A stretch of DNA of 64,000 nt, from NCBI GenBank assembly GCA_900708905.1, contig CAADRB010000004.1:2421685-2485684 (forward strand), written 5' to 3'. The DNA is from Hymenolepis diminuta (taxonomy: Eukaryota > Platyhelminthes > Cestoda > Cyclophyllidea > Hymenolepididae). The translations under genes were made by a program, and so were the position numbers. The notes below the pieces were generated by a model. That model did not search any database. It saw only the letters and a program-made list of their open reading frames with translations, and was not told the origin of the DNA. Below are positions 51,424-63,009 of the stretch, piece after piece. Positions within the stretch are counted from its first letter, which is position 1, and every line of letters begins with the position of its first letter.

Positions 51424-54400
51424 GTGAGTTCATCTGACAGTTATTTAGCCTATTTCCGGTATGGAAAGTGCTTTATCCCCCTTCTTCTCAAATGCAATTT
51501 CCTAGCTTGTCTTATTTAAATTGCATAGCACTTTAGTCAGATGATTGCCACCCAAAGGAAAAAACTTAATTTTACTGAATTATACTGACCAAATATTTTC
51601 CAATTTCGTTTCTATTGTAACTCGATGAGCATCAATTAAGCAAGTTTTGTAGCAAATCCGAATCTCCATTGAAATCCTGTGGTGTAGCTGAGTCATATTT
51701 AAGAATTGGTATGGGTTTTTAGGAAAATGAATGTAATCAAGTGTAAGATTTAAACCTACGTTATTTAACAGACTGATCGCACAAGAACTCACAGCTATTC
51801 TGTTTATTTTAAGATTCTTAAATTAAGAGGGGATAGATATGAAGCATTCAATCAGAAAAGTTTTGAAGCAACTGTACAGAAATATTATTATCCGAATAAT
51901 GATTAATCTTGAGATATTCATCGGAGCTGTAAAATATAATTACTGTTAAGTCCCATTGATCAAAAATGTTACGCATACGAATTTGAAGGTAGACGAATGA
52001 TATCAATATCGCATTTACTGGAGAGATGAAGGAGTAATATTTGGTGACAAAGCCTCTTTTTCATATAATTTTGGCTACCTAAATTTGAGAATATCAAATT
52101 TGGTTGGTGCATTGAATGGAAATTGCATCAGATTCTAGTCTTATGTTCAAATCTCTGAAAATATTTATGCATTTCACTATTCATTTTTACTTCATTTGAA
52201 AGGAGAAAGAGCGTAATTGTCATACGATTTGGTGATGCCTATCAAATCCGCATATTTAAAAGGTATATAAAACGAAACGTGTAAATATCATTTTATTTGA
52301 AGTAGTTCTAACATAAACTTCTGAATTTTACCAGAAAACAACAGAAGGGACTCAAAAAATTAGTGGTTTTAGAGAAATGCGAATCACAGATCAAAGTCGT
52401 TATTTTAAATTTATCGATATCATTTTATTTTTTTAAATTAATGTCAGAATGATTGATCAAATGAAAAGATACGTAGTTTTTCGGTAGATAAAACTGAGCT
52501 TTTATTAATATTCATGGCTCCCAAGTGAAAGCAATCTTTGTCATTTCTAAGCGGTCCTTTGCAAATTATCAACCTAGACGTATTAGATTGCCTTCAAACT
52601 TACGGAAATCTATATTATGATTGAAATTTTTCATATTTAGACACTCGGTTCCTGCAAACGATTCAGCCACCCTACATGGCAAAGAATGCCTACATGGAGA
52701 ACCGTCTAGCAGAGAAGAAAGAAAATTTCCTCCGAGAGGACAATGAAGACACCAAACTATCACCTGGAGGATCAGGTACTCAGCAATCTCGCAAGACCAA
52801 CACCAACCATCAGCAATCCCTGCGTTCCACCTCTAAGCGAAAACCACGCATCCTCTTCTCACAAACTCAAGTTTATGAGTTGGAGAAGAGATTTAATCAA
52901 CAACGCTATCTCTCCGCTCCTGACCGCGAACAGCTAGCACTCCAGCTGAAAATGTCATCCCAGCAAGTGAGTTCACGATTATCTTGGGAGGAAGTGGGTG
53001 GAGAATTACTTGATCTAATAATAGAGAGTGTGAAAAACTGTTAACCAGTTCAAGTACCGGACTCTCAAGATTGTTTAAACCGGCAGTTGGGAGGATGTGT
53101 GCCTACAATCTACGACCTTTGCATTTGTTGACATTGAATTCTCTCTCGGAGTTAGAGACTAAAGTTTACGAACAGTGTTTGTTAACAAACATACCTCAGT
53201 TAGTCTAATGATTGCGGAGAAGATCTTTGTTTGTCTTCTAGCATAACAAGACTAACAGAAGACATATGCGTTCAATCGGAGGGTTTTTTCAAATTCAGTG
53301 GTGAATGACATTTCGACATCTAATTGACGGCCCATGAGACTAGCTACGTATGTGGTCCTCTGTCAACTCAGGTGTCAATGTACCTTGCACAAATATCGCA
53401 CAAATTTTTAACCGTGTCGTTTAATCTCGCTTGAATAAGCTTACATTATAAACTATTATTCGGTCGACTGACTCGCAATACCTATGACAGGTGGACTTCC
53501 CACCCTGTCATCTCTCGGTCAAATTCAACTGCCTTCTGCTAAGTCGAAATATTAAAATAAATATATCAAAACGCATAGAAGACCACATCGTTACTATTAC
53601 GGGACCATTTATAATTCGCGTATATGGCAGTACCCTCAGGGAACTGGCATTTTTCGTGTAACCTTGAATTCTCGATTTTTTTTGCTTCCCATATAGATAA
53701 ATTCTGAGCCTCCAAAATCATTTTTGCTTCTTACTTCTTTTGATAATTTAAATCTTAGATGGGTAACAGTGAGTCATTCATAAGATTAAAGTACCTATGA
53801 TATTTGTATTTCACTTCAAACAAATAATAAACATTTCCCAGGCTATCTAAAGGGCTTTAAAAGTAAAAATCTCGTTGGGGGAGGGAACGTCTTCACACGA
53901 TACTTCTGCACTTTTCCGCGGTCTAATAGTTTACAATCAATTTTACAGGCATTGGTGTTGAACAAAAAGCACTTTTAAATTCTCCATATTATATAGTTCA
54001 CGTACATGATTGCAACCCATTCCCATGATGTACAGACTGTACTGTCGGCTTGGGATAGTGTGACAGAGGCTGAAATGCCATGGATTAATGCAGCCCAGAA
54101 GGCGACGAAGTTAATTAAATGTTACCTTCCAGACGAAGGGATAAAAACAACATGACCCCGCGCTTTATTGCTAGGTCAGCTGATTCCGCAGGCTATCTAA
54201 TATCAGTTTTGGCTTTATGCAAATCAGGATTTCTCACACTACTTGTTAACCTGTTTTCGAAATAATGCAAACTACATAAGCAAACCGCTGTATAATCGAG
54301 CTTTTTACTGTCAGTCGAGAGGAAAACACTGATAAAAGAACCATCAAATAGTGCATTTTATATGATTGAGATATTGCATAAAGATGAAGAGAGGGAGAGT

Positions 54401-54933
54401 GAGAGGGGGAATTTGATGAGTAATTAAAAAATTTTGCATTCCTTTCTTTTAATTGATAGGTCAAGATTTGGTTTCAAAATCGCCGCTACAAATTGAAACG
54501 TCAGTTGCAAGAAAAGGGTTTAGACGCTTCCATGATTCAACCTTATCTGACTCCTTCATCATTCAAGGACTACGAAAACTCAGTCCGTAGTTCAGAAGAA
54601 GCTTATGAAGTGGATTCAACTGGTAATAGTCCTATTACTAACGTAGAGCGCCCTCAAATGCAACCGTACTCTCAAATGAGTCTAGAACCTTGGTACGGTC
54701 TTCAAAAATCTATGGCTCCGTGGGTGTCGACGGGATTTGATACTAACTCCACGTGGTCTAACTCATTCTACGGAAGACAGTCAATTCAAGAAAACCCATC
54801 GGTGGTGCAGCACAATAGTGCTTTCTATGATCAAGAGCTTGCATCTTCTGGAACCAGTAGTATATCACCTGGTCTCGTCAATACTGGCCTTTCCTACGAA
54901 GAAAGCGGTTTAAGTTGTGAAGGCTGCGCTTAA
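51162..54933 (+). CDS. NK-2 class homeobox transcription factor, 3 exons (353 aa)
   Basis: A nuclear DNA-binding regulator. Exons 51162-51423, 52641-52966 and 54460-54933 join in phase (1062 nt with stop). The homeodomain spans residues 153-212. It begins [20 protein letters not shown], and helix 3 is [15 protein letters not shown], with Q50, N51 and Tyr54. Tyr54 is the NK-2 class hallmark, giving preference for AAGTG-core sites (established knowledge). [18 protein letters not shown] and NRRYK are closer to the Nkx2-3/2-5/tinman group than to Nkx2-1, which usually has NHRYK. An intron splits the homeodomain between positions 44 and 45. I see no clear tinman (TN) motif and no NK2-specific domain. 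The flanking regions are rich in Gln, Asn, Pro and Ser. Alternative starts: ATG 51180 (first after the second TATA) or in-frame ATG 51054. Confidence 0.88.
52641..52966 (+). CDS. Homeobox gene exon 2: homeodomain positions 1-44
   Basis: It encodes a Lys/Glu-rich linker, a Gln/Ser-rich linker and homeodomain helices 1 and 2 up to SSQQ. Acceptor tttag at 52636-52640, donor gtgagt at 52967, phase 0. The open frame continues into the intron, but homology ends at the donor. Confidence 0.92.
54460..54933 (+). CDS. Homeobox gene exon 3: recognition helix and C-terminus
   Basis: It starts GTC-AAG directly after the acceptor at 54458-54459, encoding [15 protein letters not shown]. It continues 142 residues to TAA at 54931-54933, with Ser, Tyr and Gln rich sequence ending [13 protein letters not shown]. 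Confidence 0.93.
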   Translation, partial: VKIWFQNRRYKLKRQLQEKGLDASMIQPYLTPSSFKDYENSVRSSEEAYEVDSTGNSPITNVERPQMQPYSQMSLEPWYGLQKSMAPWVSTGFDTNSTWSNSFYGRQSIQENPSVVQHNSAFYDQELASSGTSSISPGLVNTGLSYEESGLSCEGCA

Positions 54934-55139
54934 TTTGATTCCTCTCTTTTTCCCTCTTTGAATACAGACATTAACTAACCATTAAAAAATAATCATCGCC
55001 TCTCCCTCTCTCACACCTCTAAGATTTCTTCAATATATATCACAAGTACATGTTCCTAATTTGATTTATGTATTTAGTGAAATTTGTTACTGTTTTGATG
55101 TACCGGGTAGACACTTGATAGACACGATCAGGGTCTAGA

Positions 55140-55480
55140 TATCATGTGTGAAAGTAGTAGTGACCTAGCAAGAAGATAGAATAATTAATAGCGCGGGTCA
55201 GTGGGCATGTTATAAACGTACGCGCATACGGACATTCATTAAGCCTTTAATCTGCCGCCTGTGGCCGTTTTATTAGGTGAGTGGGTGAGTGGATGGATGT
55301 GTGGGAGCTAGATTAGGGAGCGGGTAGGGAAAGGGGGTGATGGGGAATAAGGTCACACACACGTTGAAATGGTTGCAATAGAGCGGAAACTTTTATGCCA
55401 GATGTCGGAGTACATGCATATACAGGTGTAAGTGCGTGATGAAAGGGGGTGGGAGGAGGGTGGCCCTCTGCAATTTTTAT
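55140..55480. other. GC-richer island downstream of the homeobox gene
   Basis: It contains several CpGs (GTACGCGCATACGG), a GTGAGTGGGTGAGTGG near-repeat and a GGGGGTGGGAGGAGGG tract at 55445-55460. It may be part of the 3' UTR or a regulatory element. There is no coding signal. Confidence 0.4.
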
Positions 55481-55597
55481 CCCTAATATTACATCATTAA
55501 ATTATCCATGAACTGTGCTGTGCTGACATGATCCTAATGCCTCTCTATTTAATGAAGGGTCGAAACATCTGGAAATTCCCACTGTTCATTTGTGTTT

Positions 55598-55603
55598 AAT
55601 AAA
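55598..55603 (+). promoter_or_regulatory. Possible poly(A) signal of the homeobox gene
   Basis: AATAAA 665 bases after the stop codon. It is the first canonical hexamer I noticed on this strand downstream. The 3' UTR length is plausible but unproven. Confidence 0.3.
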
Positions 55604-58113
55604 AAGAAGTTGTGATATATCTTTTACAATGTATGTTATTAAAATGTAGTTTTGTCATTTGAAACCCAAAATAACGGTTGTCCATTACCTTTGAAGGTAC
55701 GAATTTCTAGTTAATGTAAGTCAAGTTAAGGATAGCAAGCATATATTCTGTAAGTGCGTGTTATAAGGTTAGGAACACACAGCCCAACAGTAATAATGGT
55801 AAAAAGGTCAGATCGGATATAATATCCACTACCCTATTTGCCATAAGGATCCCAAAGCAGAAATGGAGTTCGGTTGATTTTTTTTCAATTCCTCCTATTA
55901 CAACCTCCCTGCAATATCAGATGAATTTAATAAGTAGTCATCATTTTAGAGGTAAATTTAGGTCCCTTTCTATTAAAAATGGTTCAAATTACTTAACATA
56001 TAGCAAAATTGAAAGATCTAGACGGACATCTTTTAAATTTCAGTGGGAAAAAATAATAAGCAATTACAGTTTTCCACTTCAAAAGACAAATTCGATAATC
56101 TGCAATGCACTTAGCGTTATATTAGTCACTCATATTTATGAAACAAAGGATGCATAAATTTCGAATTCGAAAGTTGGGGGTTGAGATTTACTGAATTTGA
56201 GGCTATTTCTATTAATTCAGCTCATATTCTTTCATAATTGTCTACGGCGTTGATTGATTTGACTGGTCTGAATTAGAGGAAATAGTATGCTCAAGGCTCT
56301 AATTGTCTAACGTCCTTTTATTAAATTAAATGTCTTGGAAAATTTATACATCCGAACGATCTTTTCCAACGAGATCTCTTGATCATTGCATTCTTACATT
56401 ATAAATTAAGTTAATCAGAATTTATTCTAACTGTTTAATAGAACAAATTTGGTAACACAGGGCTGATTACTTAAAGGGGCTCCTTTAGGCTGAAAAGTAT
56501 TACAGATTTCGCTTAATTAACCAATGTTGCATCATTGACTTAAGTGCAGTTGTGTTTATTTAATGAATAAGAAACACATGGGGTCAGATAAGCGGAAATG
56601 CAAGGCATTGGTTAAATTCGGATATTAGATTGAATATATAGTAGGCGCACGACTACCCCTAATTCTGCCTGACCTAATTGTGACAAAAAACTACGTTAAA
56701 CTAATCAGTTCTTAATTTCACGCTCACACACCCTGCAGCAATTCAGCACTTCCATTTTCCTACTTTCTCTTCCTCTCTCCTTCCTCCCTTGTCGTTCAAT
56801 ACACCAGAGTAGTCCAATTCAACTCTCGTACTTCTGATTTTGGGAAAGGCTCTGTAACCCGTTAGCCTTTAAAGAGATCAGCAGGTTTGTAAGGGAATAG
56901 CTTTAAGTCTTACTCGGTCACACTCTTAAAAGAGCTAAATTGTTGAAATGGGAGATATTTTAAATGCTTTAAGGGTAGTGTTTTAAGGCTTAAAGTCAAT
57001 CACCTTAATCAGTTGAAACCAACATCAGAAATTTCTGGCCATATGGTAAATAGAGAACGGATCCTATAGATTTGGGAGATCATACCATTTATGTACTCAT
57101 TTGTCCTCCACTTCGTTCCAAAATACAAGCCAGGTTAAAGACTTGAAATCAGTGGGAACTCAGCTAGAAGTGTCTCAAGAAAAATGTCCCGGATTTCTAT
57201 TTTTCAAGGATGATTTTGTAATCTCATTTGCATTAAGCTCAGCTAATTAAGTAGAAATTGGGATGAGAGTGACTGAAGTTGAAAATCCGCGTCAAGTTAG
57301 AATAAAAAGACAGCAAATACTTCTTTCTTATGGCTCTACAAATCGGCTAGTTGAAAGTCAGTAAACATTTCATAGTCTCTGTAATAATCTCTCCTGCTAG
57401 CAAGATAATCAGAATATTTCATTATAGATATCAAGGTCCTCATGCAGACAATTCTACACATTAGAATTTACGATGCGGGCAGAGAGCTCAGCTTTAGACC
57501 ATAGAAACCGACTGAGGACCGATGCTTTTGAATGTTTCTGACAATTGAATAAAATTGAATTTCATTGAAGCAATATCGAAAGGAGCTATTTAAAAACATC
57601 AATAACTGCATTCATAAACCGTTTTTAATTTTACTTAGAATTATGTGTCAAAGCTTACTGAATTTAGAAACAAATATTCTTTGAAGATGCACTTTTTAAA
57701 CATAAATGACAAAATGGATCACACTTTAAAGTAAATGAATATTTAAACACAAAAGCTTCATTGCAAGTTCTGGAAAAAAATGGAAAGAAAGTTAGCTATT
57801 ATAAATACCAAATTATTTTGTGTGATTTTTTACTAATCTCCATATTACTCCGGTTCTTAGTCAAATGTTATTGCCTATATTTATGCTATATTTGACTTTC
57901 AGATCCGTCTTCCAGACTAATAAAAATGTTTACCGACACTTTCTAACTCCTTTCATTCACAATGTTAATCGGTCTGGTCAGATTATTCAGTAAAAATTCA
58001 TTCCTATATTCAATGTCATATTGGAATAGTACAGGTAAATAGCATGGCAATTAACGTGTTTGTCCAGGACATCAGAAGTCCTGGGTGCTATGCTCATCGA
58101 TGTACACAAAACG

Positions 58114-58200
58114 GTGAGCGAAGTGGCCAACCAAGGAAGTTTCGTGATTCTAATGATCACCCAAAAATGAGTGCTGGAAAACACTTCCTCAAGGTGGCTT
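58114..58200 (+). repeat. tRNA-headed SINE-like element, copy 2 (internally deleted)
   Basis: It shares GAGCGAAGTGGCCAACC with the head of copy 1 and a related 23-base tail; the middle, including the B box, is missing. Confidence 0.4.
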
Positions 58201-58879
58201 GAAGGTCATTTAAAGCATTTATGCAAAGATTCATTTGCTTAGATTGGAGGCGTAGATTTGGTAAATGAAATTTTTGACTCAAATTAGAGAACACAATTTG
58301 ATATTTTTTCTATCACTTTGGAGTGCTTTTTAAATCTGGTAATCGACTCTAATCCCAGTTGGTTGAATAATTTTTCTCCTCGGAAATCGGTAAGTATGCA
58401 AATTGCTTTTAGTCTAAATATGCTAAGTATTAAAGATAATAGTCTCCCAGGTGATCATTCGACTATTAATTTCATATTCAACCTTTATTTGAATTTTAGT
58501 TTATTCCAGCAGTTGATTTTCATTCAGTATAATACCAGCACTTGGATGAAGCTTGGATAACTGTTCACGTCGATTCTTTTTAAATTAATGACATCAAGTT
58601 AAGTTAATCATTCAATAAAAAGTTCCTTGAGGGGGATCTGGTTACCCGATTCCCTTGATTGAGGCAATTCTTGTCGTCTAGTAACCTGATAAAGTTAACT
58701 ATGAGCAGTTACAACAATTGGCACTATCGATTTCCCTTAGCTGACTAGCTCATAAATTACCCACCCTGCAAGTAAAGTAAGTCTGTTTATATCTTCTTCA
58801 AATGGTCTACTAATTGGCAAGTAAAATACTTTGTACTTTCCAGCAGCCTCCTCTTCTTACTTTTTCATCGCCACCTAGT

Positions 58880-59260
58880 AAATCTGATTTTAATGCGCAG
58901 GTTTAGGGAGCGTGGAAGGAAGGTAACATACAAAAGAAAGAACAAACAAGCAACAGTAGGGTAGGACGCAATAGTAAGTGGACGAGAGGGGAGGTGTTAT
59001 GACCCAAGTCTCAGGGAAAGGTTTACTTCCCCACGCCCCTATCCCATCCCATTTTGTCCCTTTCGTCCAGCCTTCCCTCCCAACCTATTTTGTGTGTACG
59101 TTGTAGTGCAGCAATGAGGTGTGGGTACGAAGAGCCATAAATATGCACCTGCGCAGAAGCAGTAATTATTGCTGCGTGAGAAATTTACCCACAGCTTCTC
59201 CACTGTTCACTACCACCGCCCGCCTCTTCCAAAAAAGCGGTTTTTCAAAGAAACTTTTCC
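58880..59260. promoter_or_regulatory. Possible distal regulatory island with NK-2-type site
   Basis: A purine-rich stretch, then a pyrimidine-rich stretch, with TAAGTGGAC at 58975-58983. The same nine bases occur in the homeobox promoter at 50961-50969. It is GC-richer than its surroundings and without coding signal. Regulatory function is inferred. Confidence 0.25.
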
Positions 59261-60763
59261 TCCGTGTTTGCAGATATTCATGGAGAATAACCTCAGCACT
59301 GCTATAAACTGAAATGTTGAAGTAATATGTTAGTGTTGAACTATTTCTGAGAGCATTATTGGGCACTAAGTCATCGATTTTGTAACAAATAAGTAAAAAT
59401 AATTACCACCTCGAGAGAAGCATCGTAGGAAATTTACATAACTTCTAGTACTGTAACATTTTAACCACTAGCTTGCATATTATTTTTTTAATTAACTTAT
59501 TATATTTGAAAATAAATGCAATAAATAATTAAAATTTATTGTCAATTATGTATTAACTTAAGAATCAATGTAAACCGTAAAATGGGGTTGAAGTTGACAA
59601 ATTTTCCCACTAGCTGATAAAAAATATGACTATCAACGGCATCGTATTGCTCTTAATCTGTTTATTTAAAAAACAATTAATATATAATAATATTTGGGCA
59701 AACAAATGTATACGTTTTAAGTGGGGTTGCATCGGTGGGGTTTGTGGAATTTACTTGTTCACTACTCTGGATGAAGAATATGTGTTGCTTACGGGAGTTT
59801 GACAAATTTACCCATCTACAATTTGTATCATCTCAAAAGTACCTCGCATAAAGACTTAGAGCCTCCAGAAATTTGGCATTTGAAGTACCTATTGATTGTT
59901 ACGTCGATGGAGTAGTGATTCTGCCGATAGCACAAAGGCTTTGCCTCCTTTTCTTCGAGGTTTCGCATACATTTGACAAACTTACAATTCACTGTTCTAC
60001 TTAAATTCCTTTGTGGCGGGAATTAAAATTTCCTAGATTATTGTTGATTTTGTTGACTGCTTAGCCACCAAAGACCACACAAACTACGCACTTTCTTGGC
60101 TTCCTGAATGATTAACCTTTCCAATAAATGTGTGTTCAATTTTTAAACTTTCACTCAGGAGTTTTGACGTGGGAGGACTATGGCCACTTATCATAGCAGC
60201 CCAAAGGCGAAGTTTACTTTACTTAAGCTCGTCCACAGGATTTTCCACACCTCATGACTCTATCAGAAAGTAGTTATAGGATTTCGCAGTGTTCAGGAGA
60301 CCCCTAAGTCTGTTGTTATCAGACTCAATGATGCTACTGTGAAGGATTCACTCCACGAAAATCTCGATAACCCTTGCTTATACTCTGATCTACAATGGGT
60401 CGTAGTCCTACTATATATACATATACATATACTGGCTCTACATATGCTGCGAGTTACAGCATCTGTTGCTGTCACATCCAAATTAATCTATGGGGTTTCT
60501 TTCCTGAATCATGCGGTCGCCATCAGAAAACCATTCTATATCTTCTTTATTATACATTCATAAGGTTCAATCGATTGCCATATCATGGTTATCTTGAACA
60601 TGCATGAGTTTTAATTATTGCTCTTTAGCAGCACCAAAGCTACAGGTCTCATACACAGGTCATAGGCAAACTCTATCTGCTCAAAGATCCAAATGCCTAG
60701 TACAGCTTCAATTTGGGATGACACAGGCTCGAGCATATCCTTCGTTCAAATTCTTTCTAAAAG

Positions 60764-60951
60764 GTGTCTGTTAAGCCCGGCGTTTTCATATGCGGCACAG
60801 ATATTTTATTTGCCTCTTTATTTAAAACGCCTCGATTCAATATGTTCTACTCTGATCTATCATTTATCCGAAAGATGGTACGTGTGAAAAATCAACTGTT
60901 TCCGGTCAACATTCCGTTCCTTAGGAACCCTGGACCCGAATGCTTGATTAG
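60764..60951 (+). CDS. Possible orphan internal exon (unknown)
   Basis: A frame open from an AAG acceptor at 60761-60763 to a gtaagaat donor at 60952. It reads VSVKPGVFICGTDILF through FPVNIPFLRNPGPECLI. It looks protein-like and has good splice sites, but no family was recognised and no partner exon found. Another frame is also open here, which weakens the case. Confidence 0.15.
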
Positions 60952-63009
60952 GTAAGAATCGCATGTTTTCAATAAGTCAAGTTTTACGATCTCGATATAT
61001 ATTTTATGTTCGTGTGATTATAATCACATTGTAAGTGATTCATTTTACTGGTTTTCCGATGATCAGTTTGTAACTCATTTAAAATGATACAATTTTTTCG
61101 CTAATCAAGGTCGATTTTCAATATTTTCGAACAAACGAAACACAAACAACTAAAATGCTCGAAAGGACCCGAAATATATTAATTTTTCAGACGATTTATT
61201 TTTATATGAAATTTAAAGAAAATGCTTTAAACTCCCAAGAATACTTGTGAGTTAACCTCTATGATAATCTCTAATCACAAAACCAATTAATTTTCGGGAA
61301 ATTTTCTATATGAATCAATCGGAAAAGTAGTTATTATTTGAAGGAGTCGAAGGGAATGGTCGGACTCATTGCAAGATTGTCTGAAAGAGAGATGCATCTT
61401 TGATTTGATATCCCCAAAAACGTCCTCTTGTCGTTCCATGAGCATTTAGTCACCTACTCTAATCTGTCTTCTAAAATTAAAAATAAATCACAATTTTTTA
61501 CACTCATATTAAATAGTTTGTTCCCTTGTTTAACTCCATTCCACTCATTACTTTCCTAAAATTAGCTGTATGACTAACAAAATGTAGTGATTTGGACTGG
61601 CTGAGTCCAGGACGATACTCTGCCGGATGTTTTAATGAAAAAGGTCAGGTCATCAGTATTTGTATTGGTCTTCTGTTTTCTCTTCTTAAGTGTAATGATA
61701 TTTATTGTAAACTTAATATTTAAACCTCTTTTTTTGCAAGCAGTGACTCAATCTAGACTATTAGAATAACTAATCCTGGCAATTAGTCCATTGAAATGAA
61801 AGTAATCCTCATTCATACTGATGATAGTTTTAGTTTTCAACTTTAAATTTTACCATAGCTACATCCCTTCAATCTCAGAAAAAGTTTTCATGTTTTTGTT
61901 TTACAAATATCCACCTTATTACCAAATAATAAAATGAAGACATGCCTACGCGTTCATCGTAGTGGCATCATTAATCTCTAGAAGTACTTTAAACTGAAAA
62001 TACCAACAGAACTGCTATTAAAATGAAGAGCCACACAAACAGGTCAGTTATATCACCAAATATCTCATTGGAAATGTATCTAACCTAAACCGATTAGGTT
62101 TAAACTCATCTATTTAACCTACGAATTTTACACCGCATAATACCAATAACCATTTTAAATTAGTGCATGTATGCATATTTATAAGTAACGAGAACTTAGT
62201 TTTAAACGATTAAAGTTGAAAATATTCGCAAATCTTTTAGTTTATATCAACTGTACGATTTAATACGAACGATTTCTTTAAGTGTCAGTAAATAAGAATT
62301 GGTTTGTAAAATGAGACGATGCAAATAAGGGTGTAAGCTACTCGCTAACCAAATATAACTTCCCAGGTATCCTGCTGGTATAAAAGGATAAAGAGGCACC
62401 AATCAAAACTTCTAGGAAGGGAGTGTCATAAATAACATTTCTCTGGCTTTGAAGGAAAACTTTTGAAAGCTTTACGCCTCTCTGACCAAATTCTATTTTA
62501 CGACGAACTATTACTGTTCATTTTTACGATCAGCCTGACTAAATATTCGACGAACAATTACTTCGTAACTTTTAAATCTTCCTGTCAAATTCGTACATAT
62601 TATTAACAATTTTGTCATATAACAGGTCGACTCAGCACATATACATTTCAAAATAATTAAGCGTTATTATTAATATTATTAAATTTGGTGTTTAAATATT
62701 TAAATTAATGGACTGAGTCTGATTACTCTAATGACGGTCATGTAAATGTAAACTGTATTCATCTGTTTCAATCACCAATAGCTGTTTGAAGTTTCCAGAG
62801 AGATCCTTAAAGTGTCCCATTTTCAGGCCAAAAGCGTACTTTTTTATGAAGCAGGACTGTATGATTCATTTTCATCAATAATACAAATGACAGCTTAATT
62901 ATATTTGTGTCGAAAGAAGCGAAATACGTTCAAAAATGAGTGTAAATTACTTTGAAGCCAATTAATTAAAACACGCTCTCCATAAATCAGTCAATGGAGA
63001 GAAAAAAAT

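Larger units (their letters stand above)
54934..63009. other. Intergenic region, homeobox to peroxidase
   Basis: Convergent spacer of 8 kb, mostly AT-rich. It holds a SINE-like copy at 58114-58200, GC-richer islands at 55140-55480 and 58880-59260, and a weak exon candidate at 60764-60951. Nothing else was recognised. Confidence 0.6.

Noticed and set aside
55445..55460. G-rich tract as possible G-quadruplex
   Set aside because: Some of its G-runs are only two bases long, so a stable quadruplex is doubtful.
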